Assembly (NCBI GenBank): GCA_900299295.1
Contig: OMJH01000148.1
Location: 1 to 35,300 of the forward strand
Direction of reading: 5' to 3'
From: Bacteroidota bacterium
Lineage (GTDB): Bacteria > Bacteroidota > Bacteroidia > B-17B0 > Aurantibacillaceae
DNA length: 35,300 nt
The translations under genes and the position numbers were made by a program. Shown here one piece after another: positions 16,367 to 25,235 of the stretch. How positions within the stretch are numbered: the stretch's first letter is position 1; each line of letters opens with the position of its first letter. The notes beneath the pieces were generated by a model, which ran no database searches, was not told where the DNA came from, and saw nothing but the letters and a program-made list of their open reading frames with translations.

Positions 16367-16382
16367 TAATTTTGTAAATTTG
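16367..16382 (+). promoter_or_regulatory. Candidate -7 boxes upstream of the lipoprotein gene
   Basis: Two overlapping-range matches to TAnnTTTG occur here: TAATTTTG (16367-16374) and TAAATTTG (16375-16382). They lie 20 and 12 bases before the ATG at 16395. No properly spaced TTG -33 box is seen. Confidence 0.3.
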
Positions 16383-16394
16383 CTGAATATACCT

Positions 16395-17105
16395 ATGAAA
16401 AAACTTCTGTTGCCTTTTATTGTTGCAGCATTTTTCTCTTGTAAAAAAGACGAAGCTGTTGTTTTAAATGATGTAGGTTATGATTATTTCCCTGCAAATT
16501 TAGGTCATTATGTAACTTATGCTTGTGACAGTATTGTATTCCCTGATATTGGTACCAATTCACAAACCTATAAGTTCAAAATAAAGGAAATAATTGATTC
16601 ATCTTTTACAGATAATTCGGGAAGACCTGCGATTCGAATTGCTCGATATAAAAAATGGGTTCAGTATGATACCTTAGCTGTTTCCGACACCACCTGGCAT
16701 TTACAAGATATCTGGTGGGCGAATATAACTAACACAACTGCAGAAGTTGTTGAAGAAAACGTTCGCTTTGTAAAGCTGGCTTTTCCTGTCGAGCTTTATA
16801 AAGTTTGGGATGGAAACGCGCAAAATTCACTGGGTAAAACAGATTATGAATACACATCGATCGATGAACCTTTAACATTGAATGGAATCAGCTACGAAAA
16901 AACCCTGAACGTTAATCAGAACAATGACATAAACAATCCTTTATTTTATAAAAAAGACGACGAGAAATACGCAAAAGGCGTGGGGATGATTTTCAAGGAG
17001 CAAAAAGATTACACCTGGGAACAAGACAATGGAAATATTCTTGTCGGAACCATAAAATACGGTGTCTGGTATAAAATGGCCGCTATTGAATTCGGAACTG
17101 AATGA
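16395..17105 (+). CDS. Lipoprotein of unknown function
   Basis: A 236-residue protein from ATG at 16395 (a TTG five codons upstream is less likely). The start MKKLLLPFIVAAFFSCKKDE is a typical lipoprotein signal with the lipobox Cys at residue 16 followed by Lys-Lys. The mature part is beta-rich and has many aromatic residues (VGYDYFPANLGHYVTYACDS, WGANITN-like strands and a KTDYEYTSID repeat-like strand). It ends with GNILVGTIKYGVWYKM. No family is recognised. It ends 1 base before the T9SS subtilase gene, so the two are probably translated together. Confidence 0.82.
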   Translation: MKKLLLPFIVAAFFSCKKDEAVVLNDVGYDYFPANLGHYVTYACDSIVFPDIGTNSQTYKFKIKEIIDSSFTDNSGRPAIRIARYKKWVQYDTLAVSDTTWHLQDIWWANITNTTAEVVEENVRFVKLAFPVELYKVWDGNAQNSLGKTDYEYTSIDEPLTLNGISYEKTLNVNQNNDINNPLFYKKDDEKYAKGVGMIFKEQKDYTWEQDNGNILVGTIKYGVWYKMAAIEFGTE

Positions 17106-17106
17106 A

Positions 17107-18768
17107 ATGCGCTCTGTAACCTACCTTGTAATTTTTCTATTTTCTTTTATTCTTTCCGCCCAGAATGAAAAATACCTGGTTTACTTCACGGATAAAAATA
17201 ATTCACCTTACTCCATTGAAAATCCTTCTGCGTATTTAACAGAACGCGCAATTCAACGTAGGGTTCATCAAAACATACCTATAGAAATTTCTGATCTTCC
17301 TCCTAATCCAACCTATATTCAGAAAATAATTGAAACTGGTGCATTGGTTCGTCACCAGTCGCGCTGGATAAACGCAGTGAGCATCACCATTTCCAACCAT
17401 TCCGCGCTTGAGAAAATAGCATCCTTACCTTTTGTGAAAAAAGTTGAGAAAATAAAAACAATTCACAAACCACTTCCCGATGAATACAAAATTACATTTA
17501 ATGGGAATTTCAATGCAAAATCATCGATACAGTTATCTAACGATGTTTATGATTACGGTAATTCCTATGCACAAATTGCACAATTAGGCGGAGTTTGTCT
17601 TCATAACCTAGGGTTCGACGGAAAGAATATGTTGATTTGTGTACTTGATGCAGGATTCGAAAATGCAGATACCTTAACCTGTTTCGATAGTCTACATATA
17701 AAAAATCAAATTTTGGGAACATGGGATTTTGTAGACAACGAAACTGCAGTTTACGAAGATAATGGGCATGGTTCGATGGTTTTAAGTTGCATGGGTGCAA
17801 ACTGGCCTTCACAATTGGTAGGCGCAGCGCCTCAAGCAAATTACTGGCTTTTACGAACCGAAAATGCCGGATCTGAACTGATTATTGAAGAAGATAACTG
17901 GGCGGCCGGCGCCGAATTTGCAGACAGCGTTGGTGCAGACGTAATTAATTCATCACTTGGCTACACCACATTCGATAGCACAAATCAAAATCATAGTTAT
18001 TCTGATCTTGACGGAAATACAGCCATTGCCACCATCGCCGCAGACCTTGCTGCCTCAAAAGGAATCCTGGTTTGCAACAGCGCAGGCAACGAAGGTGCGA
18101 GCTCATGGAATTACATCAGCGTCCCGGCAGATGCAGACAGTATCCTAACCGTTGGTGCTGTGGATGCAAATGGAATTCGCGCAGGTTTCAGTGGCGTTGG
18201 TCCAACTGCCGACGGAAGAACTAAACCTGATGTTGCCGCAAACGGCAACGGAACATATGTGATTGCACCCTGGAACGGAACTGTTACACAATCCGGAGGA
18301 ACTTCATTCTCATCGCCCTTAACAGCAGGAATGGCTGCTTGTTTATGGCAGGCCAACCCAGGTAAAACAAATATGGAAATAATTTCAGCTATAAAAGCTG
18401 CAGGAAATCAGGCAACCAATCCCGATACACTTTTAGGTTGGGGAATTCCAAATTATTGCGTGGCAAATGGAAATCTACATGGCACCGGCATCATCAGCAC
18501 AAAATTTCAGGATGAACTGTTGCACGTTTTTTATGATCCTTCTACTGAAAGTATAGGGATCTACTTTTACTCCGCAGAAGAACATGAAATAGAATTTTCG
18601 CTTACTGACCTGAGCGGCAAAACACTAATGACCGAAAAACGTGAAACCGGAAACAACAGTATTCATTTTTATCGATTGTCTAATGTGAGTTCAATTGCTT
18701 CGGGAATTTATCTTGTTTCCGCGCGCGGAAATGAAAGCATTCAATCGAGAAAGATCATGAAACCTTAA
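17107..18768 (+). CDS. Subtilisin-like serine protease (S8) with T9SS type A sorting domain
   Basis: A 553-residue secreted protease from ATG at 17107, which directly precedes a signal peptide (YLVIFLFSFILSAQ). The pro-region (about residues 20-130) is followed by the S8 domain. The triad is visible: Asp in MLICVLDAGFE, His in DNGHGSMVLSC and Ser in GGTSFSSPLTAGM, with the oxyanion Asn in CNSAGNEGA. The last 80 residues match a Por secretion tail: FSLTDLSGKTLM, GIYLVSARGNES and a final basic SRKIMKP. T9SS should carry it across the outer membrane and remove the tail. It is tightly linked to a lipoprotein upstream and an MFS transporter downstream. Confidence 0.94.
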   Translation: MRSVTYLVIFLFSFILSAQNEKYLVYFTDKNNSPYSIENPSAYLTERAIQRRVHQNIPIEISDLPPNPTYIQKIIETGALVRHQSRWINAVSITISNHSALEKIASLPFVKKVEKIKTIHKPLPDEYKITFNGNFNAKSSIQLSNDVYDYGNSYAQIAQLGGVCLHNLGFDGKNMLICVLDAGFENADTLTCFDSLHIKNQILGTWDFVDNETAVYEDNGHGSMVLSCMGANWPSQLVGAAPQANYWLLRTENAGSELIIEEDNWAAGAEFADSVGADVINSSLGYTTFDSTNQNHSYSDLDGNTAIATIAADLAASKGILVCNSAGNEGASSWNYISVPADADSILTVGAVDANGIRAGFSGVGPTADGRTKPDVAANGNGTYVIAPWNGTVTQSGGTSFSSPLTAGMAACLWQANPGKTNMEIISAIKAAGNQATNPDTLLGWGIPNYCVANGNLHGTGIISTKFQDELLHVFYDPSTESIGIYFYSAEEHEIEFSLTDLSGKTLMTEKRETGNNSIHFYRLSNVSSIASGIYLVSARGNESIQSRKIMKP

Positions 18769-18772
18769 TTTC

Positions 18773-20035
18773 ATGAATGACAAAAATATAACCCATAAAA
18801 TTCTTTCTCCACTCGTAATTGTTGCCGCGCTGGGTTATTTCGTTGATATTTACGACCTCTTGCTTTTCGCTGTTGAACGTGAAGACAGTCTTAAAGACAT
18901 TTTGAAATTGCAATTTGGTAGTTTAACAGATGACGAACTTAAGAATAAAAATGCATTCTACGGAAATCAACTGTTGAACTGGCAAATGGGTGGCATGCTC
19001 TTCGGGGGTATTTTCTGGGGAATTCTCGGAGACAAGAAAGGCCGGCTTTCCGTTTTGTTCGGGTCAATTCTCACCTACTCGATTGCCAATATCTTAAACG
19101 GAATGATTACCTCAGTTGAACAATATGCGACATTGCGTTTTGTTTCGGGATTTGGTTTGGCGGGTGAATTAGGCGCCGGCATAACCCTGGTAAGTGAAAC
19201 CATGTCGAAAGAAAAACGTGGGATCGGAACCATGATTGTTGCGACGGTTGGCGTGTTCGGGGCGGTGGTGGCCGGGTTCATGGGAGATGTAATTCAAAAT
19301 TGGCGACACTCCTTTTACCTGGGCGGCGCAATGGGACTTGCACTTCTTGTTTTGCGCATTGGCGTCAGCGAATCAGGAATGTTTTCCGTTTTGCATCAAA
19401 AAGAAATCAGCAAAGGAAATTTCTTTCTTTTATTTACTTCCACTCAGCGCATAAAAAAATACCTGAGCATTATTTTCGTGGCAGTTCCGGTTTGGTATGT
19501 TATGGGAACACTTGTATTTTTTTCGCCGGAATTGAGTGTTGAACTCGGATTGCAAAAAGGTGAGATAACTCCAGGCAAAGCTATTATGTTTGCGTATACC
19601 GGAATTACGATTGGAGATTTGATTTCCGGATTCATGAGTCAGTATTTGCGCAGTAGAAAAAAAACACTCTTGTTTTTTTTGGTGCTGACAGTAATTGGTT
19701 GCGTTTTATATTTTTTATTCGGTGGCTATTCAAAAAATATCTTTTATGCAATCATTGTGTTTATCGGTTTCGCAACCGGTTATTGGGCAGTATTTATAAG
19801 TACTGCAGCTGAGTTGTTTGGAACTAACATACGTTCGACGGCAACTACTACGGTCCCAAACTTCGTTAGGTCCTCTACAATTTTAATTTCGGTTTTGCTG
19901 GCAGGAATTTCTGCGATTACCTCAAATAAAATAGAAGCAACAATAATTACTGGTGCCATTGTTATTGGAGCAGGACTGTACGCATTATTTCAATTGGAGG
20001 AAACATTTGGGAAGGAACTGGACTACACTGAATAA
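18773..20035 (+). CDS. MFS transporter
   Basis: A 420-residue membrane protein with about 12 hydrophobic segments. The MFS signature loop between segments 2 and 3 reads GDKKGRLSVLFGS, and a second GFGLAGELGAGITLVSE helix resembles the sugar/acid:H+ symporter group. An insert of about 30 residues (REDSLKDILKLQFGSLTDDELK) separates the first two membrane segments. It imports or exports a small solute at the inner membrane; the substrate is not readable. It starts 4 bases after the subtilase stop, so it may take up products released by that protease, but this is only inference. Confidence 0.88.
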   Translation: MNDKNITHKILSPLVIVAALGYFVDIYDLLLFAVEREDSLKDILKLQFGSLTDDELKNKNAFYGNQLLNWQMGGMLFGGIFWGILGDKKGRLSVLFGSILTYSIANILNGMITSVEQYATLRFVSGFGLAGELGAGITLVSETMSKEKRGIGTMIVATVGVFGAVVAGFMGDVIQNWRHSFYLGGAMGLALLVLRIGVSESGMFSVLHQKEISKGNFFLLFTSTQRIKKYLSIIFVAVPVWYVMGTLVFFSPELSVELGLQKGEITPGKAIMFAYTGITIGDLISGFMSQYLRSRKKTLLFFLVLTVIGCVLYFLFGGYSKNIFYAIIVFIGFATGYWAVFISTAAELFGTNIRSTATTTVPNFVRSSTILISVLLAGISAITSNKIEATIITGAIVIGAGLYALFQLEETFGKELDYTE

Positions 20036-20085
20036 ATTTAAGAAGACCAGGAAAAATCAAAGTAAAGAACAAAAAACAGACTTAC

Positions 20086-21129
20086 TTATTTTTTTATAAA
20101 CTCCGACAATTTACATGAAATTGTAAAATGATTGGAGCCGCCTGCTACGTGATAATTAGCATGTGCATACGACAAATGAAATTTATTGATCTTAACTCCT
20201 AATCCAAAAGTAAAGCCTCCCAAAGTTTTACGATCGGGTAATTGAAATTCCATCGAACGAAGAAAATTATACCCTAAACGTAAATTGAAATTTTTGGTTA
20301 ATATTATTTCGGCTCCTGCAACCAGATGACGACCAAAATTATTTACAAAGTCCTTTAATTTATTATCCTTGATTGGTTCACCGGTAAAAGGATCTTCTGT
20401 TGGCGCCGGGTTGGCTGGATCGGAATATTGCAGATTCCATTTTTCCAGGTATTGGTAGGCCAGACTTAAACGAAAAGGAGCTTTTGGTACGCGCTTACAA
20501 ATTGCAATCTGCGATGTTTTATTTAATTCTTCGCGACCATTTCCGCTGAAAGATTTCCATTGGTAACCGAAATTTCGTAAAACCAAACCGAAGGTGAGAT
20601 TTCTTTTCGGAAATCGGTAGGTTAGACCAAAATCGGCGGCACTTCCGACCGAAGTATATCGCTCGTACTTAGAGTAAATCGTTTTCAATGTAAGGCCATA
20701 TGAAATAACCGAATCCAGTTGACGAGCACAACTCAAGTTAAAACTGTAATCAGCCGCTTTAAATGTCCCTTCAATGTTTCCATATTCATCCGCGCTTTGG
20801 AAAGTTCCATAGTTAACAAATTGCATAGAAGCGGCCAGGGTTCCTACTTTCGGTAAGGTGCGGGCATAACCTGTAAAACCGTGACGAATATCCCCGAAAT
20901 AATCTACTATTGAGAACGCTGCCTGATTGGAAACAGAGGGCATAAGCAGTGCCGGATTTTGAAAACTGAGGGTAAAATCATCATCTTGCAATGCAATTGT
21001 ATTTCCGCCCAAAGCCGAGGTTCGTGAAGGAACAGGCAAATCCAGAAACTTGTAAACACCGAGCCCCCCCATCTGAGCATTTGCAAGGATGAAAATAAAA
21101 TTAGTTAAAATGAATAAATTTTTTCTCAC
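20086..21129 (-). CDS. porQ: Type IX secretion system protein PorQ
   Basis: A 347-residue outer-membrane beta-barrel protein. The start is GTG at 21129, as no ATG precedes the signal peptide (FILTNFIFILANAQ). The N-terminus has GVYKFLDLPVPSRTSALGGNTIAL and SFQNPALL, as in PorQ. The rest is alternating amphipathic strands, with a final HFTISCKLSEFI strand. PorQ belongs to the T9SS attachment complex (PorQUVZ), where it helps hold the sortase PorU at the outer membrane. It follows the gamma carbonic anhydrase gene by 48 bases and may be co-transcribed with it. Assignment rests on my recollection of the family's N-terminus. Confidence 0.82.
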   Translation of the reverse strand: MRKNLFILTNFIFILANAQMGGLGVYKFLDLPVPSRTSALGGNTIALQDDDFTLSFQNPALLMPSVSNQAAFSIVDYFGDIRHGFTGYARTLPKVGTLAASMQFVNYGTFQSADEYGNIEGTFKAADYSFNLSCARQLDSVISYGLTLKTIYSKYERYTSVGSAADFGLTYRFPKRNLTFGLVLRNFGYQWKSFSGNGREELNKTSQIAICKRVPKAPFRLSLAYQYLEKWNLQYSDPANPAPTEDPFTGEPIKDNKLKDFVNNFGRHLVAGAEIILTKNFNLRLGYNFLRSMEFQLPDRKTLGGFTFGLGVKINKFHLSYAHANYHVAGGSNHFTISCKLSEFIKK

Positions 21130-21177
21130 AACTAAAATAACGTGAAAATAATCATTTTATTGGCGTGCTTGATTTGC

Positions 21178-21693
21178 TTATTCACGAAACCAACCGGCAT
21201 ACATCGTATAATTGGTTGCAATCCGTTCAACTTCATTCTTCAATAAATCAGGATTAATATCCTTTACTTTTTTTGCCGGTACTCCCGCCCACACAGAACC
21301 GGGCTCTACGTTTGTTTTCTCAAGCAATACGGCTCCTGCTGCGATGATTGAATTACTTCCGATTACACAATTATCCATCACAATTGCCCCCATACCTACT
21401 AAAACATTGTCATGAATTGTGCAGCCATGCACCAATGCATTATGTCCGATTGAAACATTATTCCCGATGTGTGTTTTTGTACGTTGATAAGTACAGTGAA
21501 TTACGGCACCGTCCTGAATATTTACTTTTTTGCCAATTCGTATAGAATTCACATCTCCGCGAATAACGGCATTAAACCAGACACTACAGTCATCACCCAT
21601 TTCTACATCACCCACAACCGTACAGTTCTCGGCCAGAAAACAATTTTTACCCATTTTAGGATGAATCCCGTTAACCGATTTAATTAGCGCCAT
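21178..21693 (-). CDS. Gamma carbonic anhydrase-family protein (hexapeptide-repeat, YrdA/PaaY-like)
   Basis: A 171-residue left-handed beta-helix protein made of imperfect hexapeptide turns (VIRGDVNSIRIGKKVNIQDGAVIH and similar), ending in a short helix. His residues at the expected metal sites are present: the HCTYQRTKTHIG region and the SIGHNALVHG pair, which would bind Zn or Fe across a trimer. Family members are gamma-class carbonic anhydrases or relatives of uncertain activity. Its ATG begins 3 bases after the stop of the histidine kinase gene, so they share a transcript. Cytosolic. Confidence 0.9.
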   Translation of the reverse strand: MALIKSVNGIHPKMGKNCFLAENCTVVGDVEMGDDCSVWFNAVIRGDVNSIRIGKKVNIQDGAVIHCTYQRTKTHIGNNVSIGHNALVHGCTIHDNVLVGMGAIVMDNCVIGSNSIIAAGAVLLEKTNVEPGSVWAGVPAKKVKDINPDLLKNEVERIATNYTMYAGWFRE

Positions 21694-21696
21694 GTG

Positions 21697-22767
21697 TTAT
21701 TGATTTGATTTTTGAGTGAATCCTGATACCAATCCAAATGTAAAAGTTGTGCCTTCCCCAACTTTACTTGAAACTTTTATCTGCTGATGATGTGCTTCAA
21801 TGATATGCTTTACAATGGCTAATCCTAGACCTGATCCACCCTGCGCCCTACTGCGTCCCTTGTCAACGCGATAAAAGCGCTCAAACAATCGGGGCAAATG
21901 AACCTCTTCTATACCAATTCCATTATCCGAAACAAAAACTGAAACATTATTATCCTTATCCAAAAAATCAATGCTGATTTTTCCGGTGTCTTTCCCGTAC
22001 TTTATAGCATTCGTGATAAGATTAACCAGTACCTGACGAATGCGAAATTTATCAGCATAAACCAAGATATTTATCATGTTCGGGTTTAACATTTCTAAAT
22101 AAATCTGTCGTGATTTTGCCTGAATCTCAAGCGAAGTAAACACATCCCGCACTAATTCGGTGATGTCGAATATTTCGTAATCGAGTTCAAGTACGCCACT
22201 TTCGAGCTGAGAAATTTGTTCCAGATCTCCAACAATATGTATCATGCGATCAACACTTTTATCCGCTCGTTTCAAATAGTCAATATTAATGGACTCATCA
22301 TAAATTCCACCATCGATCAATGTACTCACGTAACCCTGAATATTGAAAATTGGAGTTTTAAGCTCATGCGAAACATTCCCCAGAAATTCCTTCCGATGAT
22401 TTTCGAGTTTTAGTAATTTTTCAATTTCTTGTTGCCTTACCGATTCCAGGTGATTAATCTCATTATCAAGTTCCAGTAGCGGATCTTGTTTTTCTTCCGG
22501 TAAATTCACCAGAATTTGTGGCGGATCTTTTTCTCTTTTACTCAACAACTTTACGCGATCAGTAATATTTTTTATTCGTCTATTCAAACTCATCTCATAA
22601 GAGAAATAAAAAAACAGCCAGGACAAAACAAAAGAAACAAAAAGAAAAAGGAAAAGAAATCCAAAATCATATTCAAGTTCAGCAATACGAGCAATGAAAT
22701 AAATTAAAAGGGAACTGATCAGACTGAAAAGCAAACTTACAAGAGCAATATGAACAGACCTGTGCAT
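21697..22767 (-). CDS. Sensor histidine kinase (PhoR-like, HisKA-HATPase, no extracytoplasmic sensor domain)
   Basis: 356 residues from ATG at 22767 (a TTG two codons upstream also possible). Two membrane segments (about residues 6-26 and 34-56) are separated by only about 6 residues, so no sizeable periplasmic domain exists. A linker with a coiled coil (EINHLESVRQQEIEKLLKLE) follows. The H-box is FLGNVSHELKTPIFN with phospho-acceptor His134. N-, G1- and G2-type boxes are LVNLITNAIKYG, VSDNGIGIEE and GGSGLGLAIV. No response regulator gene lies in the window, so the partner is elsewhere. Sits between the TonB receptor and the gamma carbonic anhydrase. Confidence 0.93.
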   Translation of the reverse strand: MHRSVHIALVSLLFSLISSLLIYFIARIAELEYDFGFLFLFLFVSFVLSWLFFYFSYEMSLNRRIKNITDRVKLLSKREKDPPQILVNLPEEKQDPLLELDNEINHLESVRQQEIEKLLKLENHRKEFLGNVSHELKTPIFNIQGYVSTLIDGGIYDESINIDYLKRADKSVDRMIHIVGDLEQISQLESGVLELDYEIFDITELVRDVFTSLEIQAKSRQIYLEMLNPNMINILVYADKFRIRQVLVNLITNAIKYGKDTGKISIDFLDKDNNVSVFVSDNGIGIEEVHLPRLFERFYRVDKGRSRAQGGSGLGLAIVKHIIEAHHQQIKVSSKVGEGTTFTFGLVSGFTQKSNQ

Positions 22768-22770
22768 GCT

Positions 22771-22778
22771 CAAAGATA
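22771..22778 (-). promoter_or_regulatory. Candidate -7 box upstream of the histidine kinase gene
   Basis: The minus strand reads TATCTTTG, a perfect TAnnTTTG match, immediately upstream of the ATG at 22767. Transcription from here would give a nearly leaderless message. No -33 TTG is seen, so this may be chance. Confidence 0.25.
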
Positions 22779-22822
22779 AAAAACGACCTTAACTTGAAGG
22801 AAAAAATCCCGATTAAGATTTT

Positions 22823-25177
22823 CTAAAGTTTAACGCTTAGTTGTAACGCAAAGGTCCTAGGAGACATCAGCAGACCTGGTCTGGCGGCATATTCTTTATT
22901 AAAAGCATTGTTAACAATAATAGCACATTTCAGGTATTTTGAAACATCATAAGAAAATCGCAGGTCATTAACCCAAATGCCTTTAGGTTCATGCGCACGG
23001 AAATTCTTAAGACCAGGCAGAATATAAACTTTTAATCCAGGCATAAAATCATAAAGTAAAGTTTCTTCAAAACGTTTATCAATATTATCCATTCTGCTGG
23101 TGTAACGAATACTCCATCCAAAAGAAAACCCTTTCCAATCTAACTGAATATCGTTTTTAAACAAGTGACGGGTGCGGTATTTAAGCCTGTTTGAAAGGCT
23201 GTCGGTACCAGGGGAGATTGTATCTGCAGCCGCTTGGTACTTGGGATTAATTGCATTGGAAAAAGTATATCCTCCAAAAATGGTCATATCCACTTTACCG
23301 ATTTTACCTTTGCCTGTTACCGACAAATCAATACCAGAAATTTTTGCCTGCTCTATGTTTTTTGATTGGAAACCTGCATAATTAAAATAATCAGAAAAAG
23401 TTGGAGTTCCAATACTCGAAGGGAAATAATAACCAAAAACGAATTCAATCATGTCACGGTATTCCGTATAAAATCCCGCCACATCAAAAAATCCTTTGAA
23501 TCCGCCAATTTTAAATCCTTGTTTGACTCCCAATTCTAAACTACTTCCATATTCTGGTTTCAATGAAGGATTTGGAAAAATTTTAAGTGAACTTACGCTT
23601 GTACTGATGAATTTTTCGGCGATTGAAGGGAAACGATAGCCCTGTCCAAATGAACCACGTAAAAAAGTAAACTTAGCCAACTGATAATTCATCCCTAACC
23701 GCATAACCGGCTGAAAAGGCAAATCGGTTTTCTTTATTCCTGCCACTAATAGTTGTCCTTTCGTCGCCGCAGTATCCACCTGATAATATTCGCCTCGCAA
23801 ACCCAGAGAGACGGTAAGTTTTTTAAAGAATTTGTTATCAAATTGTGCATACATTGCGCGATTTAACCCTTTGTGGGTCCCGTAAACGCTATCGCTGTAA
23901 ACCAATTGTTGCATGGCAACAATTCCTGAGGTAAACGTTAAATTTTTTTGGAATTTTTTCTGAAACTGATATTCTCCATAAAACAATTCAGCAAGCGCTC
24001 CTTGATTTTTGTCATTGATATTATTGGTTCTGAAATAGCGTGTACGCAGGCTATGCTTACCCGCCTTTTCAGTATGATAAACAATAAAGGGATCAACATT
24101 CAATCGATAATTTCTGTAGGTCTGAAGAGTGCCATCAGCCGGTACGTAAGCCGCAGTGTCCGATTTCCATAGAAAAAATAATCCTCCATGCGTTTCCATT
24201 GAATTCAGATTTACTCCTGCAGATAAACCTTTTACTTTTTTAAAGCGATAACGAAAATTCATATTGGCTCGTTTACGGATTTCAGTTTCTCCCTGACGAA
24301 ATCCTTCATCATTGAAATAATGTCCGCCAAGAACAAGGTCAATTTGTCCGAGCTTTTGAGAATGAGTAAAATTTAAACCGTCATAGCGTGGATTTGTGCT
24401 CCCACGCCAATACCAAAGACGAGCGTCCATGGGACGATCATAAATTCCGCTATAAACTGTAACAGAAGTTGAGGGTTTATCTTTGGGATAAGCGGTTCTG
24501 AAATTAATTACGCCATTTAAGGCAGACGAACCAAACAAGGCAGAAGCAGCTCCCTTTAGCACCTCTACTTGTTCCATATTTTCGATTGGCAGGTAATTCC
24601 ATTTAACATCTCCGGCGTCAGCAGGAATCATTGGCAACTCATCGACAAGAATCAAGACACGACTTCCTGCGCCGTATGAAAATCCGCTCCCGTTTCGAAT
24701 TGAAATCTGCCCATCGTAGGTATTAACACTTGGAACCTGATTCATGAACATTTGCATATTAGTGGTATTCTTGTTTTCAATTAATGCCGGCTTTATAACA
24801 TCCATACTTACGGTTACATCCGATAATTTTTGTTCAAATTTCCCTGCAGAAACAACCACCTCATCAAGAATCTCATTCATTCCTTTGAGCAAAATATTTT
24901 TTCTAATTGTATCCGCCATCGGAAATACAATTGAAAGTTTTGTCTTTTCATAACCAATGTACTCCATCTCAATAGTTAAAGATGAACCTGCAATTCCGGA
25001 AATAAAAAATTCACCATTGAAATCAGTAACCGTTCCGGTTGCTGAATAGCGAACTGCAACGCCGGGCAATAGTTCTTTAGTCTTTTCATCTGAAACAATT
25101 CCTCGAAAAACCGTGTTTTGAGAAAAAAGCATTGTTGATAAAAAAAACAAGATGGCGGAGGGGAGCAATAACCTCAT
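22823..25177 (-). CDS. TonB-dependent outer-membrane receptor with CarboxypepD_reg-like N-domain
   Basis: About 784 residues from ATG at 25177, which precedes a signal peptide (LPSAILFFLSTMLFSQ). An upstream open extension of 28 codons overlaps the divergent dprA start and is unlikely to be translated. Residues about 22-100 are a carboxypeptidase-regulatory-like domain (FRGIVSDEKTKELLPGVAV, TVTDFNGEFFISGI). The plug follows, with VLILVDELPMIPAD and IENMEQVEVLKGAASALFGSSALNGVINF. A 22-strand barrel makes up the rest, ending in an aromatic/hydrophobic strand (RTFALQLSVKL). It should import a siderophore, cobalamin, metal or other ligand using TonB. No SusD-like partner is adjacent, so it is not a classical SusCD pair. 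Confidence 0.93.
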   Translation of the reverse strand: MRLLLPSAILFFLSTMLFSQNTVFRGIVSDEKTKELLPGVAVRYSATGTVTDFNGEFFISGIAGSSLTIEMEYIGYEKTKLSIVFPMADTIRKNILLKGMNEILDEVVVSAGKFEQKLSDVTVSMDVIKPALIENKNTTNMQMFMNQVPSVNTYDGQISIRNGSGFSYGAGSRVLILVDELPMIPADAGDVKWNYLPIENMEQVEVLKGAASALFGSSALNGVINFRTAYPKDKPSTSVTVYSGIYDRPMDARLWYWRGSTNPRYDGLNFTHSQKLGQIDLVLGGHYFNDEGFRQGETEIRKRANMNFRYRFKKVKGLSAGVNLNSMETHGGLFFLWKSDTAAYVPADGTLQTYRNYRLNVDPFIVYHTEKAGKHSLRTRYFRTNNINDKNQGALAELFYGEYQFQKKFQKNLTFTSGIVAMQQLVYSDSVYGTHKGLNRAMYAQFDNKFFKKLTVSLGLRGEYYQVDTAATKGQLLVAGIKKTDLPFQPVMRLGMNYQLAKFTFLRGSFGQGYRFPSIAEKFISTSVSSLKIFPNPSLKPEYGSSLELGVKQGFKIGGFKGFFDVAGFYTEYRDMIEFVFGYYFPSSIGTPTFSDYFNYAGFQSKNIEQAKISGIDLSVTGKGKIGKVDMTIFGGYTFSNAINPKYQAAADTISPGTDSLSNRLKYRTRHLFKNDIQLDWKGFSFGWSIRYTSRMDNIDKRFEETLLYDFMPGLKVYILPGLKNFRAHEPKGIWVNDLRFSYDVSKYLKCAIIVNNAFNKEYAARPGLLMSPRTFALQLSVKL

Positions 25178-25186
25178 GGGGTGGAG

Positions 25187-25194
25187 TATTTTTG
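25187..25194 (+). promoter_or_regulatory. Candidate -7 box of dprA in a divergent 58-base intergenic region
   Basis: TATTTTTG matches TAnnTTTG and lies 41 bases upstream of the dprA ATG. The gap of 58 bases (25178-25235) between the receptor and dprA must hold both promoters. No -33 TTG is visible at the proper distance. Confidence 0.25.
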
Positions 25195-25235
25195 TTTGAA
25201 GTGGAAAAGTAGAAAAAACAATTGGCAAAAACAAT

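Noticed and set aside
20036-20085. Terminator between the convergent MFS and porQ genes
   Set aside because: The 50-base gap is A/T-rich but no stable hairpin could be seen.
22823-25177. SusC/SusD polysaccharide-utilisation locus
   Set aside because: No SusD-like lipoprotein or glycoside hydrolase is adjacent, and the receptor has the general TonB-receptor layout.
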